A DNA stretch of 51,380 bases from Betaproteobacteria bacterium (GCA_009693245.1 SHXO01000011.1:1-51380), one strand, 5' to 3'; shown: positions 27,861 to 37,427, counted from the first letter of the stretch. Numbers and translations are program-made. Notes: generated by a model from the letters alone, not told the origin.

Positions 27861-28513
27861 TGGGCCACGGCGTGGTCGCCGACGAAAGGATTGCTCGTGC
27901 GCTCCTCACCGAAGGTGGACATGGGGCCGTGCCCAGGAACGAAAGCGATGTCGTCGCCCAACGGAAAGAGTTTTTCGCGAATGGAGCGGATCAGCGTGGA
28001 ATGATCGCCTCTGGGAAAGTCCGTGCGGCCGATGGAGCCCTGAAATAACACGTCACCTACGATGGCGAGCCGCTCCTTACGCGAAAAAAAAACGATATGG
28101 CCAGGGGTGTGACCGGGGCAGAACTTTACCTCCAGCGTCACTTCTCCGAAGCTCACCGTATCCCATTCCTCAAGCCAGCGGTCGGGGGTAAAGGCTTCGA
28201 TCCGAGGGAAACCGAACATGCGGCCTTGCTCGGGCAACTGGTCGATCCAGAAGCGCTCTTCTTTTTGCGGCCCTTCCACGGGCACTCCGAGGCGCTTGCG
28301 CAGTTCCGCCGTTCCTCCGCAATGATCGATGTGCCCGTGCGTCAAGAAGATCTTCTCTGGTTCCATGCCGAGTTTTTTTGCCGCTGCGAGGATTCGGTCG
28401 AGATCGCCGCCCGGATCGATTATCGCGCCCTTGCCCGTCGCCTCGCAGCGCAGGAGAGAGCAATTTTGTTGGAGGGGGGTAACCGGGACGATGGAGAGTT
28501 TGAAGGAAGGCAT
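27857..28513 (-). CDS. MBL-fold metallo-hydrolase (glyoxalase II-like)
   Basis: A 218-residue metallo-beta-lactamase-fold hydrolase with the HGHIDHCGG metal motif (about 58-66), a second His in CPGHTPGHIVFF, bridging Asp in AIVGDVLFQGSIGRTDFP and the final His in FVPGHGPMST. This is the short YcbL-like type, related to glyoxalase II but lacking its C-terminal substrate domain; thioester hydrolysis is likely, but the substrate is unknown. ATG 28513 is used, with a GTG one codon upstream that touches the stop of the permease gene. Confidence 0.85.
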   Translation of the reverse strand: MPSFKLSIVPVTPLQQNCSLLRCEATGKGAIIDPGGDLDRILAAAKKLGMEPEKIFLTHGHIDHCGGTAELRKRLGVPVEGPQKEERFWIDQLPEQGRMFGFPRIEAFTPDRWLEEWDTVSFGEVTLEVKFCPGHTPGHIVFFSRKERLAIVGDVLFQGSIGRTDFPRGDHSTLIRSIREKLFPLGDDIAFVPGHGPMSTFGEERTSNPFVGDHAVAQ

Positions 28514-28515
28514 CA

Positions 28516-29532
28516 CTAGACATGCCCCCGGCTTGTAAGTTCATCCTTGATATAGGCGTAGTAAATGGGCGCGGCCACCACTCCGGGAATGCCAAAGGCC
28601 GCCTCCATGGTGAGCATGGCCATCAATATTTCCCAGGCGCGCGCACGAATTTGTGTACCGACGATCTTCGCGTTCACAAAATACTCGAGCTTATGAATGA
28701 CCACCAGGAACGCGAGCGAGCCGAACGCGATGTTTACCGAGTGCCCTAGGCTGATCACCACGATCACGGTGTTGGAGATCAGGTTACCGACGACAGGTAG
28801 CAGTCCCACCAGGAAGGTCACGGCGATCATGGTCTTGGTGAGCGGCAAGTGCACTCCGAAGAGCGGGAGAAGCACCGTCAGATAAATTGCCGTGAGCGTC
28901 GTATTGAGCGCCGAGATTCGGATCTGCGCGAATACGATCCGGCGAAAGGCATCGCCTAGCCGATCCACGCGTTCCGTGAGCGCGCGGGCAAGGGGTTTTT
29001 GCACATCCCCGGGACGTACCTCGTGCAAGGCCACCATGGCACCGATGATCATTCCGATCAAGATGTGAATGAACGCGCGGCCGGCCACCGTGCCGATTTG
29101 TTGCAAGTCCTGGGTGTGCTCGCGTAACCAATGCACGGAAATAGTGCGTAGCTCATCGACATTGGCGGGCAGTCCCTGGGCCGCCCATTCAGGAAGCCGC
29201 AAGCGCGCGCCATCGAGAATACCGATCATTTGTTTGAGCAACGCTTCCGGACTCCCTGCCTCGCGCCGTAGCATGGTCAAGAGGCCGACGATGACGATCG
29301 TAATGATCAACACCACTATGCTCGACAGCACCGCCACCGCGATAATCTTGCTGGTATCGTGGCTCAAGCGCCATAAACGCAACCGGGGTGCCAGCATATG
29401 CACGAGTTCGTAGACCAACAGGCCCGCCAGCAGGGCCGGAAGCAGATGAAACACCAAGGCGGTCACCAGCAACGTACCCGTGACGATCCAGGCCGCGGCG
29501 TCGTGCTTCGTTGGAGGTGAACTAGAGGCCAT
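28516..29532 (-). CDS. AI-2E family transporter (PerM-like permease)
   Basis: A polytopic inner-membrane protein of 338 residues. Hydrophobic segments occur near 12-40, 60-85 and 140-175, and a cluster of three to four in the last 130 residues, the usual layout of the AI-2E/YdgG/PerM family. Despite the family name, members have varied or unknown cargo, including autoinducer-2 export and sodium/proton exchange. ATG 29532 is preferred; it lies two bases after the aminotransferase stop. The stop touches the MBL gene start, so the genes are in one operon. Confidence 0.85.
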   Translation of the reverse strand: MASSSPPTKHDAAAWIVTGTLLVTALVFHLLPALLAGLLVYELVHMLAPRLRLWRLSHDTSKIIAVAVLSSIVVLIITIVIVGLLTMLRREAGSPEALLKQMIGILDGARLRLPEWAAQGLPANVDELRTISVHWLREHTQDLQQIGTVAGRAFIHILIGMIIGAMVALHEVRPGDVQKPLARALTERVDRLGDAFRRIVFAQIRISALNTTLTAIYLTVLLPLFGVHLPLTKTMIAVTFLVGLLPVVGNLISNTVIVVISLGHSVNIAFGSLAFLVVIHKLEYFVNAKIVGTQIRARAWEILMAMLTMEAAFGIPGVVAAPIYYAYIKDELTSRGHV

Positions 29533-29534
29533 GA

Positions 29535-30737
29535 TTACCGGTGCGAGGGCATTGCATTCAGCGCTTTCTCGAAGCGCGCCATCCCTTGCTCCAGGCGCTG
29601 AGCGGAGGAGGCGAAACACCAGCGCAAGTAACCTTCACCCTCCGGTCCGAAGGCGGCGCCAGGAGCCAATCCAAGCCCGAACTCGCGCACCATGCGTTTG
29701 CAGAAATCCATGCTGTTGGACATGTCCTTCACCCGAAAAAAAGCGTACATGGCCCCTGGCGGCACGGCGGCCTCGACCCCGGGCATGGCCCGTAACCGGT
29801 GGAGGAGCGTATCGCGCGCGAACCGAAAGCGCTCGAGGGTGCGGGCCACCACCGGTTCACCGTGGCGGATGGCGGCGATTCCCGCGCGCTGTACGAAGCC
29901 AGGTGCGCAGCAGGTGTTGTATTCGATCAACTTGCTCAAGGATACCATTAACGGTTTGGGGGCCACGATCCATCCCAGGCGCCATCCCGTCATCAACCAG
30001 GATTTGGAGAAGGTGTTCGCGCATACGATCCGGTCGTCTGGCTCGCGTACATCCATGAACGATGGCGCGGCGCGCTCCGAAGGAGTATCCGAATAGTACA
30101 AGCGCTCGTAGGCGTCGTCCGCGAGGACCCAAATTCCATACTTGCGGCAATGGCTGGCGATGACATCGCGTTCGCTTGGAGCAAGAGTCCAGCCCGTGGG
30201 GTTGTTCGGCGAATTGATGTACAGGGCGCGCGTGTTAGGTGTGAGCGAATCGGTCAGAAGGCCCAGATCCAGCCGCCAACCTTCGCTGTTGAAATGCAGC
30301 GGGACGGTGACTACCTGCGCCCCCATGATCTTAGGTATCTCGGCAAGATTAGGCCATAGGGGGGTCACGATGACCACACGGTCACCTGGCCCCACCAGGG
30401 CTTGCGTCGCGAGCATCAAGGCGGACATGCCCGAATTGGTGGCTGCCACCTCTTCGGGAGAAACCGGCGTGCGGAGTTCCGTTACGTAGGCAGCAATGGT
30501 CTCGCGCAGATCGGGGATGCCGAGGTTCTGGGTGTAGAAGGTCTCGCCCGCATTCAGGGCATCGATGCCGGCCTGGCGTATGAAGTCCGGGGTGATCTCG
30601 TCAGGCTCGCCGAACCAGAACGCAATGACATCCTCGCGGCCCATGCCCTCATCGGCGACCTCGCGAATTTTGGAGGCGCGAAGGCTTTCGACGGTTGGGC
30701 GTGCTAAGAGGGAGTAAGGCGGGCTGGTGGTTTTCAA
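29535..30737 (-). CDS. Class I/II PLP-dependent aminotransferase
   Basis: A fold-type I aminotransferase of 400 residues resembling aspartate/aromatic aminotransferases. Visible marks are NSPNNPTGW (about 190), the DDAYERLYYSD region, the PLP Lys in NTFSKSWLMTGWRLGW (about 245) and the C-terminal Arg in GYLRWCFASS that binds the substrate carboxylate. The start is TTG 30737; no in-frame ATG sits at a suitable place upstream. It heads an operon of tightly packed minus-strand genes ending in the SLC13 remnant. Substrate cannot be fixed from the sequence. Confidence 0.88.
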   Translation of the reverse strand: MKTTSPPYSLLARPTVESLRASKIREVADEGMGREDVIAFWFGEPDEITPDFIRQAGIDALNAGETFYTQNLGIPDLRETIAAYVTELRTPVSPEEVAATNSGMSALMLATQALVGPGDRVVIVTPLWPNLAEIPKIMGAQVVTVPLHFNSEGWRLDLGLLTDSLTPNTRALYINSPNNPTGWTLAPSERDVIASHCRKYGIWVLADDAYERLYYSDTPSERAAPSFMDVREPDDRIVCANTFSKSWLMTGWRLGWIVAPKPLMVSLSKLIEYNTCCAPGFVQRAGIAAIRHGEPVVARTLERFRFARDTLLHRLRAMPGVEAAVPPGAMYAFFRVKDMSNSMDFCKRMVREFGLGLAPGAAFGPEGEGYLRWCFASSAQRLEQGMARFEKALNAMPSHR

Positions 30738-30843
30738 AGGGGCATTTAATTTTACGGCTTAGGCGATTCTCGCACGTCGCGCGACGGTGAAACTCGCGCT
30801 CCAAGCTGCTAGCATCTCGGCCTGATTTTTTAGGAGACCGGCT

Positions 30844-32286
30844 ATGCCTACTCAACAGCATTCCAATTACATAAATGGCCAATGGGTCGCGGGCGCGGTC
30901 TGGACCAAGAATACCAATCCCTCCGACTTGGCCGATGTTATTGGCGAGTATTCGCAAGCCGATGCCGCGCAGACCGAACAGGCGGTGGCTGCGGCCCGTG
31001 CCGCGGCGCCGGCCTGGGGGCAATTCAATATTCAGGCGCGTGCCGACATGCTAGAGAAAATCGGCAATGAAATTTTGGCGCGCAAGGACGAACTCGGGAC
31101 TTTATTGTCCAGGGAGGAAGGCAAAACCTTGCCCGAAGGTATCGGAGAGACGGTACGGGCGGCCAATATTTTTAAGTTCTTCGCCGGTGAGGCGCTTCGC
31201 CGCAATGGCGAACTCGTGACCTCGGTGCGCTCGGGCGTGGACGTGGAAATCACCCGCGAGCCCATGGGCGTGGTGGGCATCATAGCGCCATGGAATTTCC
31301 CCATCGCCATTCCGGCTTGGAAGATCGCTCCAGCGCTTGCCCATGGCAATAGCGTCGTATTCAAACCGGCCGATCTGGTGCCTGGTTGTTCCTGGGCCTT
31401 GGCCGAGATCATCTCTCGGGCGGGATTGCCGGCCGGTGCCTTCAATCTGGTGATGGGGCGGGGCAGCATCGTGGGCGAGGCCATGGTAAACGATCCGCGC
31501 GTGGATGCCATCAGCTTTACAGGTTCCGTGGAAACCGGCCGCAAGCTAGCGGCCAAGGCTGTCTCCCAAATGAAGAAAATTCAACTGGAAATGGGCGGCA
31601 AGAATCCCCTCGTGGTGCTCGATGACGCGGACCTCGATACCGCCGTCGAGTGTGCCGTGAATGGAGCTTTCTATTCCACGGGGCAGCGCTGTACCGCGTC
31701 CTCCCGTTTAGTGGTCACCCAAGGCATCCACGATAAATTCGTCGATGCGCTCATCGGCCGCCTGAAGAATTTGAAAGTCGGTCACGCCCTCAAGCAAGGT
31801 ACCCAGATCGGCCCCGTGGTGGACAAGAGCCAGCTCAACCAGGATCTCTTCTACGTCGAGGAAGGCAAGAAGGAGGGCGCCAAGCTCGCCTTCGGCGGCA
31901 ACTTGCTCAAGCGCGACACCGAAGGGTTCTATCTGGAACCCGCACTGTTCACCGAGACCTCCAGCAACATGAAGATCAATCGCGAGGAAGTGTTCGGTCC
32001 CGTGGCGAGCGTCATCGCCGCCAAGGACTACGATGAGGCCCTGGCACTCGCTAACGATACGGCCTTTGGATTGTCTTCCGGTATCTGCACCACGTCCCTC
32101 AAGCATGCTTCCCACTTCCGCCGCAATGCCCAGGCTGGGATGGTGATGGTCAACTTGCCCACTGCTGGGGTGGATTACCACGTGCCCTTTGGCGGCCGTA
32201 AAGGCTCAAGCTACGGCCCCAGGGAGCAAGGCCGCTATGCCGCCGAGTTCTACACGACTGTCAAGACCTCATACGTGTTGGCCTAA
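30844..32286 (+). CDS. NAD(P)-dependent aldehyde dehydrogenase, alpha-ketoglutaric semialdehyde type
   Basis: A 480-residue aldehyde dehydrogenase. The coenzyme region APWNFPIAIPAWKIAPAL, catalytic Glu in LEMGGKNP (about 253) and catalytic Cys in TGQRCTASSR (about 287) are intact. The sequence resembles alpha-ketoglutaric semialdehyde dehydrogenases, which complete the oxidation of glucarate, arabinose or hydroxyproline to 2-oxoglutarate; succinate-semialdehyde-type activity is an alternative. TAGGAG precedes the ATG by eight bases. Genes for the upstream pathway steps are not adjacent. Confidence 0.88.
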   Translation: MPTQQHSNYINGQWVAGAVWTKNTNPSDLADVIGEYSQADAAQTEQAVAAARAAAPAWGQFNIQARADMLEKIGNEILARKDELGTLLSREEGKTLPEGIGETVRAANIFKFFAGEALRRNGELVTSVRSGVDVEITREPMGVVGIIAPWNFPIAIPAWKIAPALAHGNSVVFKPADLVPGCSWALAEIISRAGLPAGAFNLVMGRGSIVGEAMVNDPRVDAISFTGSVETGRKLAAKAVSQMKKIQLEMGGKNPLVVLDDADLDTAVECAVNGAFYSTGQRCTASSRLVVTQGIHDKFVDALIGRLKNLKVGHALKQGTQIGPVVDKSQLNQDLFYVEEGKKEGAKLAFGGNLLKRDTEGFYLEPALFTETSSNMKINREEVFGPVASVIAAKDYDEALALANDTAFGLSSGICTTSLKHASHFRRNAQAGMVMVNLPTAGVDYHVPFGGRKGSSYGPREQGRYAAEFYTTVKTSYVLA

Positions 32287-32289
32287 ACG

Positions 32290-32310
32290 GCATTGCCGTG
32301 TTGGCAATGC
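32290..32310 (+). terminator. Hairpin after the aldehyde dehydrogenase gene
   Basis: GCATTGCC and GGCAATGC form a perfect 8-bp stem with a 5-base loop four bases after the stop codon. No real T run follows, so termination strength is uncertain. Confidence 0.5.
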
Positions 32311-32344
32311 GCCCGAAATTCCTAACTGAGTATTGGAGACTTTG

Positions 32345-32986
32345 ATGCATCGAGAGATAGTGCCTCTCAAGTGGTTGTACATATCATTTCTATTGTGCGT
32401 ACTGGGAGTGGATTTCGCGTTTGCCGATCCCCCCGAATGGACGCCTGCCCATGGCTGGCGCAAAAAACATGAGCGCGAGCATGACGATGAGCGCCACGAG
32501 CGTAAGCACAAGCGCAAGCGCGAGCGCGAGGAACGGCGCGTGGGGTACGAAGGTAAGCGCTGGCCCAGCGATTATGGGATCTTGCGCAGCCAGTGCGACC
32601 GCGAGACGGTCGGTGCCGTGCTCGGCGGCGTGATCGGAGGGGTGGTCGGTTCAAGGGTCGGCCGGGAAGAAGAACGTGCCATTGCGACCGTCATTGGCGC
32701 CGTGGTGGGTGCCGTCATCGGCGCGCAGGTCGGCCGTAGCATGGACGAAAGAGACCGTGCATGCGTGGGGCATGCCTTGGAGTTGGCCGATTCCGGCCGC
32801 GCCGTGCATTGGGTCAACGAGGAAACTGGTGTGGCCTACTTGCTATCTCCAATTGACGACTACGAACAAGGGGGCAGGACTTGCCGCGAGTTCACGCTGG
32901 AAGTGACCGCCGGGAACAAGCGCGACATGTCGCGGCAGAAGGCCTGCCGGGGCGGTGACGGTGTTTGGGCGATGCAATCGCGGTAA
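32345..32986 (+). CDS. Glycine-zipper 2TM-domain outer-membrane-type protein
   Basis: A 213-residue exported protein. A signal peptide is clear (KWLYISFLLCVLGVDFAFA, cleavage after about residue 28). A very highly charged segment rich in His, Lys, Arg and Glu follows (about 38-70). The core is a Gly-zipper pair (AVLGGVIGGVVGSRVG and AVVGAVIGAQVG, about 95-130), as in 17-kDa surface antigen and SlyB-like proteins, then a C-terminal domain with Cys residues (about 140-213). Lipoprotein cysteine is not evident. Such proteins sit in or on the outer membrane. ATG 32345 has GGAG at the right distance. Confidence 0.82.
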   Translation: MHREIVPLKWLYISFLLCVLGVDFAFADPPEWTPAHGWRKKHEREHDDERHERKHKRKREREERRVGYEGKRWPSDYGILRSQCDRETVGAVLGGVIGGVVGSRVGREEERAIATVIGAVVGAVIGAQVGRSMDERDRACVGHALELADSGRAVHWVNEETGVAYLLSPIDDYEQGGRTCREFTLEVTAGNKRDMSRQKACRGGDGVWAMQSR

Positions 32987-33013
32987 TGGGTTTTCACTCC
33001 GAAGAAGAATCCC

Positions 33014-34099
33014 GTGACTAGCCAACTTTTTTCGCCCCTGCAATTAAGAGGGCTTACCTTGCCAAACCGCATCGTCGTATCGCCGATGTGCCAGTACATG
33101 TCGGAGGACGGCAGCGCGAACGACTGGCACTTGATGCACCTGGGGCAATTCGCCATGGGTGCGGCAGGATTGCTCATCACCGAAGCCACCCACGTATCCG
33201 CCGCGGGGCGCATCAGCCATCGCTGTCTCGGACTTTTTAGCGATGACAACGAGGCTACGCTCAAACGCGTGATGGATTTTTGCCGCAAGTACGGCGTCGC
33301 GCACTTAGGTGTTCAATTAGCCCATGCGGGACGCAAGGGTTCAGTGCATCCTCCGGCGAAAGGCAGCAAGCCGCTCACGACGGAGGAAAACGCCTGGACC
33401 ACGCTGGCACCGTCGGCCATTCCTTTCGGCCCCGGGTGGCATACGCCCAAGGCACTCACGCGTTCGGATCTGAGTGAAGTCAAGCAACAGTTCGCGGACG
33501 CCGCGCGGAGGGCTGCGCGTATCGGCTTCGATTTGCTCGAACTGCATGCGGGGCACGGTTATTTGCTGCACGAATTCTTGTCGCCCCTCTCCAACCAACG
33601 CGCCGACGAGTACGGGGGCAGCACCGCCAATCGCATGCGTTTCCCGTTGGAGGTGTTTCAGGCCGTGCGCGCGAATTGGCCCGCGGACAAGCCTTGCGGT
33701 GTGCGCCTTTCCGCGACCGATTGGGTGGACGGTGGCTGGACGCTGGAGGAATCCGTGATGCTTGCTCGCGAATTGAAAGCCAAGGGCTGCGATTTTCTCG
33801 ACGTGACTTCAGGGCAATTGGATCCACGGCAGCAGATTCCCCTGGCCGCTGGCTATAACGTTTTTCTCGCGGAGCGCATCAAGCGCGAAACGGGTATAGC
33901 GGTCATGGCGGTGGGCATGATCACATCGGCGAAACAGGCCGAGGACATCGTCGCGGGCAACCGAGCCGATATGGTGGCCATTGCGCGCGGCATGATGGAT
34001 GACCCGCGTTGGGCATGGCATGCGGCGCGCGAGTTGGGTGCGCAGACCGCCTACGCACCCAATTACCAGCGCTGCCACCCTTCGGTCTGGAAACCGTAG
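33014..34099 (+). CDS. NADH:flavin oxidoreductase, Old Yellow Enzyme family (YqjM-like)
   Basis: A 361-residue FMN-containing TIM-barrel ene-reductase. VVSPMCQYMSEDG carries the Cys typical of the YqjM/thermophilic-like class, HLGVQLAHAGRKG holds the flavin-contacting residues, HAGHGYLLHEFLSPLSNQR is the active-site loop, and GMITSAKQAEDIV with ADMVAIARGMMDDP binds the FMN phosphate. It reduces activated C=C bonds at NAD(P)H expense. It starts at GTG 33014. It precedes the M20 peptidase by seven bases. Confidence 0.92.
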   Translation: MTSQLFSPLQLRGLTLPNRIVVSPMCQYMSEDGSANDWHLMHLGQFAMGAAGLLITEATHVSAAGRISHRCLGLFSDDNEATLKRVMDFCRKYGVAHLGVQLAHAGRKGSVHPPAKGSKPLTTEENAWTTLAPSAIPFGPGWHTPKALTRSDLSEVKQQFADAARRAARIGFDLLELHAGHGYLLHEFLSPLSNQRADEYGGSTANRMRFPLEVFQAVRANWPADKPCGVRLSATDWVDGGWTLEESVMLARELKAKGCDFLDVTSGQLDPRQQIPLAAGYNVFLAERIKRETGIAVMAVGMITSAKQAEDIVAGNRADMVAIARGMMDDPRWAWHAARELGAQTAYAPNYQRCHPSVWKP

Positions 34100-34106
34100 G
34101 ACCACG

Positions 34107-35516
34107 ATGGACTCGCAACAAGCGCAGCGTTGGATTGCCGCCCAATGGGACGAGAGCATCGTTCCTTGCTTGACGGAGTACATCCGCATTCCTTGCAAGT
34201 CGCCGCATTTTGACGCGGACTGGCAAGCGCATGGCCACCTCGGACGGGCTGTCTCCCTGGCCAAACAATGGGCCGAGCAGCAGGCGATTCCGGGGCTGGT
34301 GATCGAGGTGATTCAATTGCCCGGCAGGACACCATTGCTGTGGTTCGAATTACCAGGCGATGTGAACCGCACGGTCTTGCTCTACGGCCATCTCGACAAG
34401 CAGCCGGAGATGACCGGATGGCGCGAGGGATTGGACCCATGGACTCCTGTCATGGAAGATGGGAAGCTGCACGGACGCGGTGGGGCCGATGACGGATACG
34501 CCGTATTCGCGTCCCTGACAGCGCTTCGCGCGCTGCATATGCAAGGCATTGCCCACGGGCGTTGCGTGGGCATGATCGAGTGTTGCGAAGAAAGCGGTAG
34601 CTACGATTTGCCCTTTTATCTCGATGCCTTGCGAGCCCGCATCGGCAGCGTGGATTTGGTCGTCGGTTTGGATTCTGGTTGCGGAAATTACGACCAACTC
34701 TGGGTGACCACCTCGCTACGCGGCTTGGCGGCCGGCACGTTGAGCGCCGAGGTTCTAAGAGAAGGCGTGCATTCAGGTGACGCCAGCGGCATCGTGGCCT
34801 CATCCTTTCGTATCGCGCGCCATCTTTTGGACCGGATCGACGATGCGCGCACAGGGGAAGTTTTACCCAGGGAATTTCATTGCGAGATCCCCGCCGAGAG
34901 GATTGCGCAGGCAAAATTGGCGGGCGAAGTGCTCGGCGATGAGATAGTGCGGAAATTTCCCTTCGTCCCTGGGATGAGGCCCATGACCGAGGATCCGCAG
35001 CGAGCCGTGCTGGCACGTACCTGGGAACCCTATCTTTGCGTGGTGGGCGCCGGCGGAATGCCCGCCATTAAGGACGCTGGTAACGTGCTGCGCCCCGCCA
35101 CATCCCTCAAGCTGTCCTTGCGCCTACCTCCAACTTTGGATGGGGCGCAGGCCACGCGGGACATGAAGCGCATCCTCGAAGCCAGTCCGCCCTACGGCGC
35201 CCGCGTTAGTTTCGAGCCCGATCAGGGGGCTACCGGTTGGAATGCACCTCCGGCCGCGCCTTGGCTCTTGAGTGCGCTCAATGAGGCCTCGCGGACCTTC
35301 TATACAAAACCCTCCGTGATGATGGGCGAGGGAGGGACCATACCTTTCATGGCGATGCTCGGTAAGGAGTTTCCGCGGGCGCAGTTCCTTATCACCGGAG
35401 TTTTGGGGCCGCGTTCCAACGCCCATGGACCCAATGAGTTCTTGCACGTTCCCTACGCCAAGAAGCTTACGGCCTGCGTTGCCCATATCATAGCCGCCCA
35501 TCGCGCTTGCGATTAG
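34107..35516 (+). CDS. M20 family metallopeptidase (dipeptidase-like)
   Basis: A 469-residue di-zinc peptidase of the M20 family. Metal ligands are His in YGHLDKQPEM, the bridging Asp in GRGGADDGYA and Glu in ECCEESGS, with the catalytic Glu pair intact. A lid domain (about 200-360) is inserted, and the final ligand His is in SNAHGPNEFLHVPY. The length and motifs resemble carnosinase/CNDP-type dipeptidases. The ATG at 34107 lies just after the OYE gene's stop; the two are likely cotranscribed. The substrate is unknown. Confidence 0.9.
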   Translation: MDSQQAQRWIAAQWDESIVPCLTEYIRIPCKSPHFDADWQAHGHLGRAVSLAKQWAEQQAIPGLVIEVIQLPGRTPLLWFELPGDVNRTVLLYGHLDKQPEMTGWREGLDPWTPVMEDGKLHGRGGADDGYAVFASLTALRALHMQGIAHGRCVGMIECCEESGSYDLPFYLDALRARIGSVDLVVGLDSGCGNYDQLWVTTSLRGLAAGTLSAEVLREGVHSGDASGIVASSFRIARHLLDRIDDARTGEVLPREFHCEIPAERIAQAKLAGEVLGDEIVRKFPFVPGMRPMTEDPQRAVLARTWEPYLCVVGAGGMPAIKDAGNVLRPATSLKLSLRLPPTLDGAQATRDMKRILEASPPYGARVSFEPDQGATGWNAPPAAPWLLSALNEASRTFYTKPSVMMGEGGTIPFMAMLGKEFPRAQFLITGVLGPRSNAHGPNEFLHVPYAKKLTACVAHIIAAHRACD

Positions 35517-35599
35517 CGCGCGCAGCACACCTCGGCATGCTCAATGCTCGCCTTGAAAACTATTGCGGGTGTATAGGTAGGTAAAGCGATACTAAGAAC

Positions 35600-36472
35600 A
35601 TGAGCTGGATACTGCGATCCATGGGACGGCTGCTGGGAAAATACCTCAGCCAACCTGTCAAACAATATAAACCGCTGGCGACGTCGTCGCCCGCGTTGTT
35701 AGCCGCTGCGTTGCGCCCAGGCGACGTGCTTCTCGTGGAAGGCAACACCCGCGTTAGCGCGGCCATCAAGTATCTTTCCCAGTCGACCTGGTCGCACGCC
35801 GCCATATGTATCGGTGATGTTCTGGTATCTCCCGAGAACGAATCCGATCCACCCATTTTGGTGGAGGCGGACATGCTTGATGGCGTGTGCGCCGTTCCGC
35901 TGAGCAAGTACGCCAGTTTTCACACCCGCATATGCCGCCCAGTGGAACTGACGGAGCACGACACAAAGCGCGTCGTGGACTATGTTCTATCTCGTATCGG
36001 TCATACCTACGATATGAAGAACATGTTCGACCTTGCCCGCTATTTGTTTCCCGCTCCGCCTTTGCCGCGAAAATGGCGCCGGCGCGCTCTTGCCATGGGT
36101 AGCGGCGAGCCAAGCAAGGCCATATGCTCGTCTTTGATCGCGCAGGCCTTCCAGGCCGTGCGTTATCCTATCCTTCCTGACATCAAGCGCCGCAAGACCG
36201 ATCCGCATGCCGCGGATCACAACAGGGAGATTCTGTACATTCGGCATTACAGTCTTTATATGCCGCGAGATTTCGACATCTCGCCTTATTTTCAGGTCGT
36301 AAAACCGACTATCGAGAATGGATTCAACTACAAAGGGCTTACATGGGAAGACACGCCGGGGGCGGAACCTCATAAACCTGCTGGCGAGCCCCCGCAACTG
36401 GTGCCTGCCTTCGCTCGTGAAGGGGCCCAAAAGGAATCCTCCGGCTCCGTGGGACTCGAACCCCAAATCTGA
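35600..36472 (+). CDS. YiiX/YebB-like NlpC/P60-superfamily cysteine hydrolase
   Basis: A 290-residue protein of the permuted papain-like fold. The catalytic His lies in TWSHAAICIGD (about residue 72) and the catalytic Cys in AICSSLIAQAF (about 176); RPGDVLLVEG marks the domain start. There is no signal peptide, so it is likely cytosolic or membrane-associated. Family members hydrolyse amide or thioester bonds and are linked to envelope lipid or peptidoglycan turnover, but the substrate is not known. The htrA remnant begins 40 bases downstream. Confidence 0.82.
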   Translation: MSWILRSMGRLLGKYLSQPVKQYKPLATSSPALLAAALRPGDVLLVEGNTRVSAAIKYLSQSTWSHAAICIGDVLVSPENESDPPILVEADMLDGVCAVPLSKYASFHTRICRPVELTEHDTKRVVDYVLSRIGHTYDMKNMFDLARYLFPAPPLPRKWRRRALAMGSGEPSKAICSSLIAQAFQAVRYPILPDIKRRKTDPHAADHNREILYIRHYSLYMPRDFDISPYFQVVKPTIENGFNYKGLTWEDTPGAEPHKPAGEPPQLVPAFAREGAQKESSGSVGLEPQI

Positions 36473-36512
36473 GGGGATACTCGGGGCGCGCAGCCCGGGA
36501 AGCGCGCTTTCA

Positions 36513-37427
36513 TTGAAGCTTGCCAGGTCTTTTATCTTCCTGCTCTGCCTCGGGGGTTCCGCGCAAGCGGCCATAAGCCACACCGGCGCCGATGGCAAGG
36601 CGCCCACCTTGGCACCATTACTCCAAGAAGTTACTCCTGCCGTGGTCAACATCGCGGTGAGTTCCGGCTCTCCCGAAGAAGATAACCCGCTGCTGTAAGA
36701 TCCCTTCTTTCGCCGCTTCTTTGGGTTGCAGGAGCGGCCGGAACCTCGCATGAGCGCGGGTTCCGGTGTGATCATCGATGCCGCCAAGGGCTATGTGCTC
36801 ACCAATCATCACGTTATCAAGGGCGCGCGCGAAGTGATGGTGACATTAAAGGACAGGCGGCAGTTTCAAGCGAAGCTCGTTGGGAGCGACGCCGGAACCG
36901 ACATCGCGCTGTTGAAAATCGAGGGGCAGAACATTGTAGCGTTGCGCTTTGGGGACTCCGATGCCCTGAACGTGGGGGACTACGTGCTCGCCATCGGCAA
37001 TCCCTTCGGCCTAGGACAAACGGTCACCTCGGAAATCGTCAGCGCCTTGGGCCGTACCGGCTTGAATATCGAAGGCTACGAGGACTTTATTCAGACCGAT
37101 GCTGCCATCAACTCTGGCAATTCAGGCGGCGCTCTGATCAACCTTAGGGGCGAGCTGATTGGTGTCAATACCGCCATCATCGGCCCGGCCGGAGGCAACG
37201 TGGGGATCGGATTCGCCGTGCCGTCCGCCATGGTGAAAGCCGTGATGAACCAGTTGATCCGCTACGGCGAAGTCCGGCGCGGGCGTTTCGGCGTGACGGC
37301 CCAGGACGTGACGCCGGAACTGGCAACCGCCATGAACATAAAAACCCTTGAAGGGGCCGTGATGGTGGAGGTCGCCAAGGAGTCCCCGGCGGAGAAGGCG
37401 GGGCTCAGGCGTGCGGACACCATTTGA
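36513..37427 (+). pseudogene. DegP/HtrA-family periplasmic protease, interrupted and 3'-truncated
   Basis: The frame starts at about TTG 36513 with a signal peptide (LARSFIFLLCLGGSAQAA) and PLLQEVTPAVVNIAV, then meets TAA at 36696-36698 where NPLL is followed by DPFFRRFFGL; CAA-to-TAA explains it. The protease domain beyond is complete, with His in LTNHHVIKG, Asp in GTDIALLKI and Ser in NSGNSGGAL. The frame ends at 37427 after ADTI, early in the first PDZ domain, where a full-length DegQ would continue for at least 150 residues. The terminal TGA lies inside the -35 element of the rubrerythrin operon. Two independent lesions make inactivity very likely. Confidence 0.85.

Noticed and set aside
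36440-36475. A tRNA-like string (GGGGTTCGAGTCCC) on the minus strand at the end of the YiiX-like gene
   Set aside because: Only three base pairs of a T stem can form and no acceptor, D or anticodon arm is found; the bases are the last codons of the YiiX-like gene.
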